NCBI GenBank assembly: GCA_035532835.1
Contig: DATKQG010000008.1
Span: 1-64,000, forward strand
DNA from: Candidatus Dormiibacterota bacterium
GTDB lineage: Bacteria; Vulcanimicrobiota; Vulcanimicrobiia; Vulcanimicrobiales; Vulcanimicrobiaceae
Direction of reading: 5' to 3'
DNA: 64,000 nt
The notes beneath the pieces are model-generated. The model did not search any database and was not told where the DNA came from. It saw nothing but the letters and a program-made list of their open reading frames with translations. Positions 59,424 through 64,000 of this stretch are shown piece after piece. How positions within the stretch are numbered: position 1 is the first letter of the stretch; every line of letters begins with the position of its first letter. Position numbers and translations under genes: made by a program.

Positions 59424-60912
59424 AGAGGACGGTGAAAAGCCCTAAGAGCGGGAGCGAGAACGCGACGATGAGGTTGTTGATCCAAGGTTTGTCGCCCCAG
59501 CGTGCAAGGATCGCGAACATCGGGAAAAGCACCAGCGCGAAGCGCGGCATGCTCATAAGGCTCGACGTCGACATCGGAATGAGGATCGAAAGCCCCATAT
59601 ACGCGATATACGACGGGCGCAGCCGGCGCCAGCCGCCGACGAGCACGGCGATCATCAAGACCGTGAAGGCGATCTCGAGCGCTTGATTGGCGACGGTCTG
59701 GGCCTGCGTCGCGGTGAGAATCTGATGGATGGAGTTGTAGAAGCTCACCCAGGGCGGCGCGAAGTGCCGGTTCCAATGGATCTGCACGTGGGAGAAGTAG
59801 AGCGGATCGGCGCGCAACACCCACAGATACGCCATGTACACAAAGAGGCCCAGGGGCACCAACCCCACGGCGTAGAGATTCTTGAGGCCGCGAGCGTAGT
59901 CGCCTTTGAACGTCGAGAGCCACTCGATGAAGAACGGTACGACCAGGAGCACGCCTTCGACGCGGGTCATCGCGGCAAAGAACCCGACCGCCCCGCCGAT
60001 CCACCAACGATGCGAGCGCAAATAGTAGAACGACGCGACCGTGAGCATGAAGAACAGCGACTCGGTATAGACGGCCGAGAAGAAGATCGCTGAGGGAAAG
60101 ATCGAGACGTAAAAGATGGCGCGGCGCGCTACCGGCCGGTCGTACTCGTGCTCGAGCAGCTTGTAGAGAAAGAGTAAGCCGAAGAAGAGCGACGCGTTGG
60201 AGATGAGCAGCCCGGCTATGAGATGGTTGCCGACCAGCGAACCCAGGAGCTTGATGAGCAACGGGTAGAGCGGGAAGAAGGCCATGTCGGTGCCTTGGTA
60301 GCCGTGGGTCGCGATATCGAGATAGTGCACCGCATCCCACCGGCCCCACACCGCGAGCAGGATGTGCGAAGATTCTTCCACGTGCGTGCCGGCACGCTGT
60401 CCGATAATGACGGCCGCAAGTTCGGCGATGACGATGATGGCGATACGGGTGGCGACGAAATCGAGCAGCACCTCGCGCACCGTCTGATTGAAGCGCGCGG
60501 CGATCGCGACCTTACCCAAACAGAAAAGCGCTACGCAAACGACGAACAGTCGGCTGCCGTGCGTCTGCTCCGGTTGCAGAATGAAGCTCAGCCATAGCAG
60601 GACGAACGGCACCCACGTGAGCGCGTCGTAGCGAAGCGAGCGCGCGAACGTCGAACCGGCCCGTCGCGAAAAATACTGCGCGTACGCGAACCAGAGCCAC
60701 GCCGCGATTGCGGCGCCCCCGAGCGTGCAGACGAACAAGCCGAGCTCCGAAATGATCGCGTCGTGGTGGGGAACTAGGAGTGTATACCACGCGAAGAAGC
60801 CGATCGTGAATCCCGCGATGAGGACGGCGACGAGCGGGGTGGGGCCACCTGCGAGAAAATCGCCGATGGTGACTGGGCGCGCGCGAGGAGGCGCGTGAAC
60901 GTGAGCGGACAC
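59398..60912 (-). CDS. PIG-V-like mannosyltransferase family membrane protein
   Basis: A polytopic protein of about 504 residues resembling PIG-V/GT39-clan enzymes: WGRWDAVHYLDIATHGYQGTDMAFFPLYPLLIKLLG is a clear family block with the DxH-type acidic site, followed by many hydrophobic helices. It probably uses a polyprenyl-linked sugar donor. GTG 60912 is preferred; an ATG at 60975 would extend it toward the divergent glpX. First gene of the minus-strand trio. Confidence 0.78.
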   Translation of the reverse strand: MSAHVHAPPRARPVTIGDFLAGGPTPLVAVLIAGFTIGFFAWYTLLVPHHDAIISELGLFVCTLGGAAIAAWLWFAYAQYFSRRAGSTFARSLRYDALTWVPFVLLWLSFILQPEQTHGSRLFVVCVALFCLGKVAIAARFNQTVREVLLDFVATRIAIIVIAELAAVIIGQRAGTHVEESSHILLAVWGRWDAVHYLDIATHGYQGTDMAFFPLYPLLIKLLGSLVGNHLIAGLLISNASLFFGLLFLYKLLEHEYDRPVARRAIFYVSIFPSAIFFSAVYTESLFFMLTVASFYYLRSHRWWIGGAVGFFAAMTRVEGVLLVVPFFIEWLSTFKGDYARGLKNLYAVGLVPLGLFVYMAYLWVLRADPLYFSHVQIHWNRHFAPPWVSFYNSIHQILTATQAQTVANQALEIAFTVLMIAVLVGGWRRLRPSYIAYMGLSILIPMSTSSLMSMPRFALVLFPMFAILARWGDKPWINNLIVAFSLPLLGLFTVLFADWYWVA

Positions 60913-61001
60913 GGCCGCAAAACTTATACGGGGCGTTGCACGACTCCCGTACCGCAAGCGAGGCTTGCCCTGCAAGGAAAAGCGCCGCTTGCCTTGTAGC
61001 C

Positions 61002-61952
61002 ATGGTGACCATGGTCAATAGTCTCGATTTTGTCACCGTAACCGAGAGCGCCGCGCTGGCCGCTTCGCGCTGGATGGGGCGCGGCGAGCGCGATGCCGCC
61101 GATGGCGCCGCCGTCGAAAAAATGCGCGAAGCGCTCGGGCAGATGGATATCGCCGGGCGCATCGTGATCGGCGAAGGCGAGCGCGACGAGGCGCCGATGC
61201 TCTTCATCGGCGAGGAGCTTGGGCGGGGCGGGACGCCGGTCGATATCGCGGTCGATCCGGTCGAGGGCACGAATTTGGTCGCCAACGGCCTGCCGAACTC
61301 GATCGCGGTGATGGCCATCGCCGAGCGCGGGGGGCTGCTCCATGCGCCCGATTCCTATATGAAGAAGCTCGCCGTAGGCCCCAAGGCGGCCCCGTACGTG
61401 CACCTCGATGCCTCCGTGCGCGAGAACCTCGATGCCGTGGCGAACGCCCTCGAAAAACCCATCAGCGACGTCTGCGTCGTGATTCTGGACCGTCCGCGCC
61501 ACGCTGACCTCATCCGCGAGGTGCGCGAGGCGGGCGCCCGGATTAAGCTGATCTCGGACGGCGATGTGGACGCCTGCATTGCGACGGCCATCGAATCGAC
61601 CGGCATTCACGTGGCGATGGGCACCGGCGGAGCGCCCGAAGGCGTCCTTGCGGCCGCCGCCATCAAGTGCTTGGGCGGCAATTTCATGGGTCGCTTGCAG
61701 CCGCGCCACCAAGAGGAGGCCGATCGGGCGACCGCGATGGGCTTCGGCGATTTGAACCGCTTGCTGCTCATCGACGATCTGGTGAAGAGCGATAACGTGA
61801 TCTTCTGCGCGAGCGGCATCACGGACGGCGATTTGGTGCGTGGGGTACGCTTTTTCGGCAATCACGCGCGGACGCACTCGATTTTGGTCCACTCGAATGG
61901 AACCGTTCGCTTCATTGAGTCGGTTCATCGGCTTGGGGCTCGGCCGCGCTAG
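61002..61952 (+). CDS. glpX: Fructose-1,6-bisphosphatase class II
   Basis: Hydrolyses fructose 1,6-bisphosphate in gluconeogenesis. Hallmarks: TESAALAASRWMGRGERDAADGAAVEKMR, GRIVIGEGERDEAPML, and VDPVEGTNLVANG with the metal-binding Asp/Glu. 316 residues, normal. ATG 61002 is chosen by alignment to the family start; an upstream ATG at 60936 is unlikely. No obvious Shine-Dalgarno. Confidence 0.94.
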   Translation: MVTMVNSLDFVTVTESAALAASRWMGRGERDAADGAAVEKMREALGQMDIAGRIVIGEGERDEAPMLFIGEELGRGGTPVDIAVDPVEGTNLVANGLPNSIAVMAIAERGGLLHAPDSYMKKLAVGPKAAPYVHLDASVRENLDAVANALEKPISDVCVVILDRPRHADLIREVREAGARIKLISDGDVDACIATAIESTGIHVAMGTGGAPEGVLAAAAIKCLGGNFMGRLQPRHQEEADRATAMGFGDLNRLLLIDDLVKSDNVIFCASGITDGDLVRGVRFFGNHARTHSILVHSNGTVRFIESVHRLGARPR

Positions 61953-61990
61953 CATCGGCTGCGCCGGCCGCTCTCCTCGAAAAGAAATAC

Positions 61991-63424
61991 ATGGAACGAC
62001 ATCGGTACGACCTGGTTATCGTCGGAGCCGGCTCCGGCGGGTACGCGGCCGCTCGGACGGCGCGCGATCTCGGCGCGAGCGTCGCGCTGGTTGACGAAGG
62101 CCCGCTCGGCGGGCTGTGCATCCTGCGCGGATGCATGCCCAGCAAAGCGCTTCTCGCGTCCAGCGATGCCGCCCACGACGCGCGGGAGGCGGCGGGCCTG
62201 GGCGTACACGTCGGCAGCTTGCGGCTCGATATGCGGTTCGTCGCACAGCGCAAGCGCGCGCTGGTCAAAGACTTCGCCGAGTATCGCATCGAGGGTATTA
62301 ACACGTTTCCGCTGCACGTGGGGCGGGCGCGCTTTCATTCGGCGCACGAATTGCACGTCGGCGACGATATCGTGCTGGAAGCAACGAGTTTCATCGTCGC
62401 GACCGGTAGCAGCGTCTCTCCCGCGGTGATTCCGGGCTTGCGCGAAACGGGCTATCTGGATTCGGATGCCGTCCTCGAGCTCGAGCGTATTCCCAAATCG
62501 GCGATCGTGCTCGGCGGCGGGTACACCGCCTGCGAACTCGGGCAGTTTCTCGCGCGAATGGGCGCCAAGACGACGATGGTGATTCGCAGCGGGCATCTGC
62601 TCACCGATCAGGACGACGATGTCGGCAACGCGCTCACGCTGTACTATCGTGACGAAGGCATCACCGTGGTCGACCACGCGCGCGTCATGCGGGTCGAGCG
62701 GCGCGACGGCAGCAAGGTGGTGCATATCGAAGCCGACGGCGTCGCCGCCGAAGTGGCCGCCGAGGAGATTTTTTACGCGCTGGGGCGGGTTCCGAACGTC
62801 GAGGGCCTAGGGCTCGAACTGGCCGACGTCAACTACCATCCGATTACCGGCATCGACGTGGACGCAACGCTGCGCACCAGCAATCCGTCGATCTTCGCCG
62901 TCGGCGATGTAACCGGCGACTATCCGCTCGTCCACGTGGCGATCTATCAAGGCGAGATTGCGGCGCGTAACGCCATCGGCAACCACAGCGAAGCGGCGGA
63001 CTACTCGGTCGTCGCCGCCCATACCATCTTTAGCGATCCGCAAATCGGCGTTGTGGGCATGAACGAAAAACGCCTCAAACGCGACGGCATTCCGTACGTC
63101 GCCGGGCGCTACGATTTCGCCGAACACGGCAAAGCGCAGTGTCTGAACAAGACGCACGGGTTCGTGAAGATGATGGCCGATCCGCAGAGCGGCCGTATCT
63201 TGGGCGCGGCCGTGATCGGCCCGCAGGGCTCCGAATTGATTCACGAAGTGATCGTCGCGATGAGCTTCAATGCCACCGTGCAACAGTTCATGCGCATTCC
63301 CCACCTGCATCCGACGCTCGCCGAGATTTGGACCTACCCGGCCGAAGAGTGCGCCGCGCGGATCGGCGCCGCGCAAGCCGGCGAGGTGGACCCGGAGGTA
63401 GCCGTTAGTGGAACCGCCGGTTAG
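61991..63424 (+). CDS. Dihydrolipoyl dehydrogenase-like flavoprotein disulfide reductase
   Basis: The 477-residue protein has the FAD motif VIVGAGSGGYAAA, the redox disulfide C-x4-C in GGLCILRGCMPSKAL, the NAD-binding GGGYTACELGQFLARMG, and the C-terminal catalytic HPTLAE. It belongs with lipoamide dehydrogenase and mercuric reductase. The CILRGC spacer is an uncommon variant of the usual CLNVGC. No 2-oxoacid dehydrogenase genes are adjacent, so the substrate is uncertain. Confidence 0.88.
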   Translation: MERHRYDLVIVGAGSGGYAAARTARDLGASVALVDEGPLGGLCILRGCMPSKALLASSDAAHDAREAAGLGVHVGSLRLDMRFVAQRKRALVKDFAEYRIEGINTFPLHVGRARFHSAHELHVGDDIVLEATSFIVATGSSVSPAVIPGLRETGYLDSDAVLELERIPKSAIVLGGGYTACELGQFLARMGAKTTMVIRSGHLLTDQDDDVGNALTLYYRDEGITVVDHARVMRVERRDGSKVVHIEADGVAAEVAAEEIFYALGRVPNVEGLGLELADVNYHPITGIDVDATLRTSNPSIFAVGDVTGDYPLVHVAIYQGEIAARNAIGNHSEAADYSVVAAHTIFSDPQIGVVGMNEKRLKRDGIPYVAGRYDFAEHGKAQCLNKTHGFVKMMADPQSGRILGAAVIGPQGSELIHEVIVAMSFNATVQQFMRIPHLHPTLAEIWTYPAEECAARIGAAQAGEVDPEVAVSGTAG

Positions 63425-64000
63425 CATCGCAGCCGACGCGCCGCAGTTGCGCGTTGCCATTCTCCAAACCAAGCCGCTCAAAGGCCGTTACGAGCAAAAC
63501 CTCGCCGCCGTCGTTGAAGCCTTCTCCCAATTAGTCGGCGATCCACCCGAGCTGATCGTGCTGCCGGAAGCCGCCTGCACCGGATACTTTCTCGAAGGCG
63601 CCGTGTACGATCTCGCGCTGACCTCGCAACGATTTGCGAGCGATCTCGCGGGTGCTTGGCGCAAAGCGGGCGGTACGACCGCCGTCGATATCGCGAGCGG
63701 GTTCTTTGAGAACGACGCCGGGACGTTTTACAATAGCGCGTTGTACGTGCGGGTGGAACCGCAGAGCGAGCGCATCCTCCACGTGCATCGCAAGATGTTC
63801 TTGCCCACGTACGGCGTCTTCGACGAGCAGCGGTTCCTTTCGCGCGGGCGACGCATGCAGACGTTCGAGACCGGTTTTGCGCGGACGGCGATGCTGATTT
63901 GCGAAGACATCTGGCATTCGTTGGTGCCGACCGTCGCCGCCCTCAAGGGCGCGCGCGTGTTGATCGTTCCGAGTGCGGCGCCGGGTCGCGGCATCGAGGG
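63408..64000 (+). CDS. Carbon-nitrogen hydrolase (nitrilase) domain protein, 3' truncated by window edge
   Basis: An open frame from GTG 63408, preceded by GGAGG at 63394-63398 and overlapping the previous gene by 17 nt, runs off the right end (about 197 codons visible). It shows the nitrilase triad: Glu in LPEAACTGY, Lys in HRKMFLPTYGVFDE and Cys in LICEDIWHS. It could be the glutaminase domain of a glutamine-dependent NAD synthetase (NadE) or a stand-alone amidase; the missing part would decide. Confidence 0.85.
   Translation, partial: MEPPVSIAADAPQLRVAILQTKPLKGRYEQNLAAVVEAFSQLVGDPPELIVLPEAACTGYFLEGAVYDLALTSQRFASDLAGAWRKAGGTTAVDIASGFFENDAGTFYNSALYVRVEPQSERILHVHRKMFLPTYGVFDEQRFLSRGRRMQTFETGFARTAMLICEDIWHSLVPTVAALKGARVLIVPSAAPGRGIE

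Noticed and set aside
1-64000. CRISPR arrays, tRNA or rRNA genes, transposases, integrases
   Set aside because: No regularly spaced repeats, no cloverleaf-like or rRNA-like sequence, and no recognisable recombinase motif were seen on reading the window. A covariance or profile scan was not possible here.

Overview
The window is a GC-rich bacterial chromosome segment with almost continuous coding, many GTG/TTG starts and frequent 1-4 nt start/stop overlaps. FlgH and FlgI (L- and P-ring proteins) with an RseP protease indicate a flagellated bacterium with an outer membrane. FliW-CsrA control of flagellin, an Amj-type lipid II flippase, a short archaeal/eukaryotic-type ProRS and class II GlpX FBPase make an ordinary proteobacterium unlikely. 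A deep-branching diderm lineage such as Ca. Eremiobacterota would fit, but this is a guess and no rRNA is present to test it.

Layout. (1) 1-22351, flagellar block: flgB-flgC-fliE, then flgF-flgG-flgA-flgH-flgI-flgJ-flgN-flgK-flgL-fliW-csrA, flagellin, three glycosyltransferase-type genes (12327-19016), then flaG-fliD-fliS-fliT-like. Four sigma28-type promoters (TAAA/TAAC-N15/16-GCCGATAT/TTA) are readable. Two sit 8 nt before a start codon and predict leaderless mRNAs. The flagellin leader has a textbook CsrA-binding hairpin. (2) 22364-27692 (minus): an orphan ATPase-centred trio, comprising a DUF11-like protein, an ExeA-like AAA ATPase and a 980-residue multidomain glycosyltransferase. (3) 27740-37171: nucleotide-sugar genes covering a CDP-glucose branch (rfbF, rfbG), a dTDP-glucose branch (rmlA, rmlB, rmlC-like), a C-methyltransferase, an aminotransferase and two acyltransferases, ending with a TPR/ATP-grasp-like protein. 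These probably make an unusual deoxysugar for a surface glycan or for flagellin.

(4) 37214-45819: a core housekeeping operon rpsB-tsf-pyrH-frr-(small ORF)-uppS-cdsA-dxr-rseP-ispG-stalk-domain protein, linking translation, undecaprenyl phosphate, phospholipid and MEP isoprenoid synthesis. (5) 45910-55474: sulfotransferase, amino-acid permease, NUDIX hydrolase, cobalamin adenosyltransferase, proS, M16 peptidase, Amj flippase, a TPR-like lipoprotein and a DUF4239-like membrane protein. (6) 55384-57518: two perfect 94-bp direct repeats bracket about 1.95 kb with two exported DsrE-like proteins, visibly lower G+C and several inverted repeats. It looks like an inserted cassette. (7) 57391-64000: three membrane glycosylation genes (minus), then glpX, a dihydrolipoyl-dehydrogenase-like flavoprotein and the start of a nitrilase-domain gene that runs off the window.

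No tRNA, rRNA, transposase or CRISPR array was seen. No gene-free stretch exceeds about 270 bp. The most interesting signals are the repeat-bracketed DsrE cassette, a pseudoknot-capable RNA ahead of flgF that ends in a U-tract at the start codon, the flagellin/CsrA/FliW control region, and the ATPase-glycosyltransferase trio.
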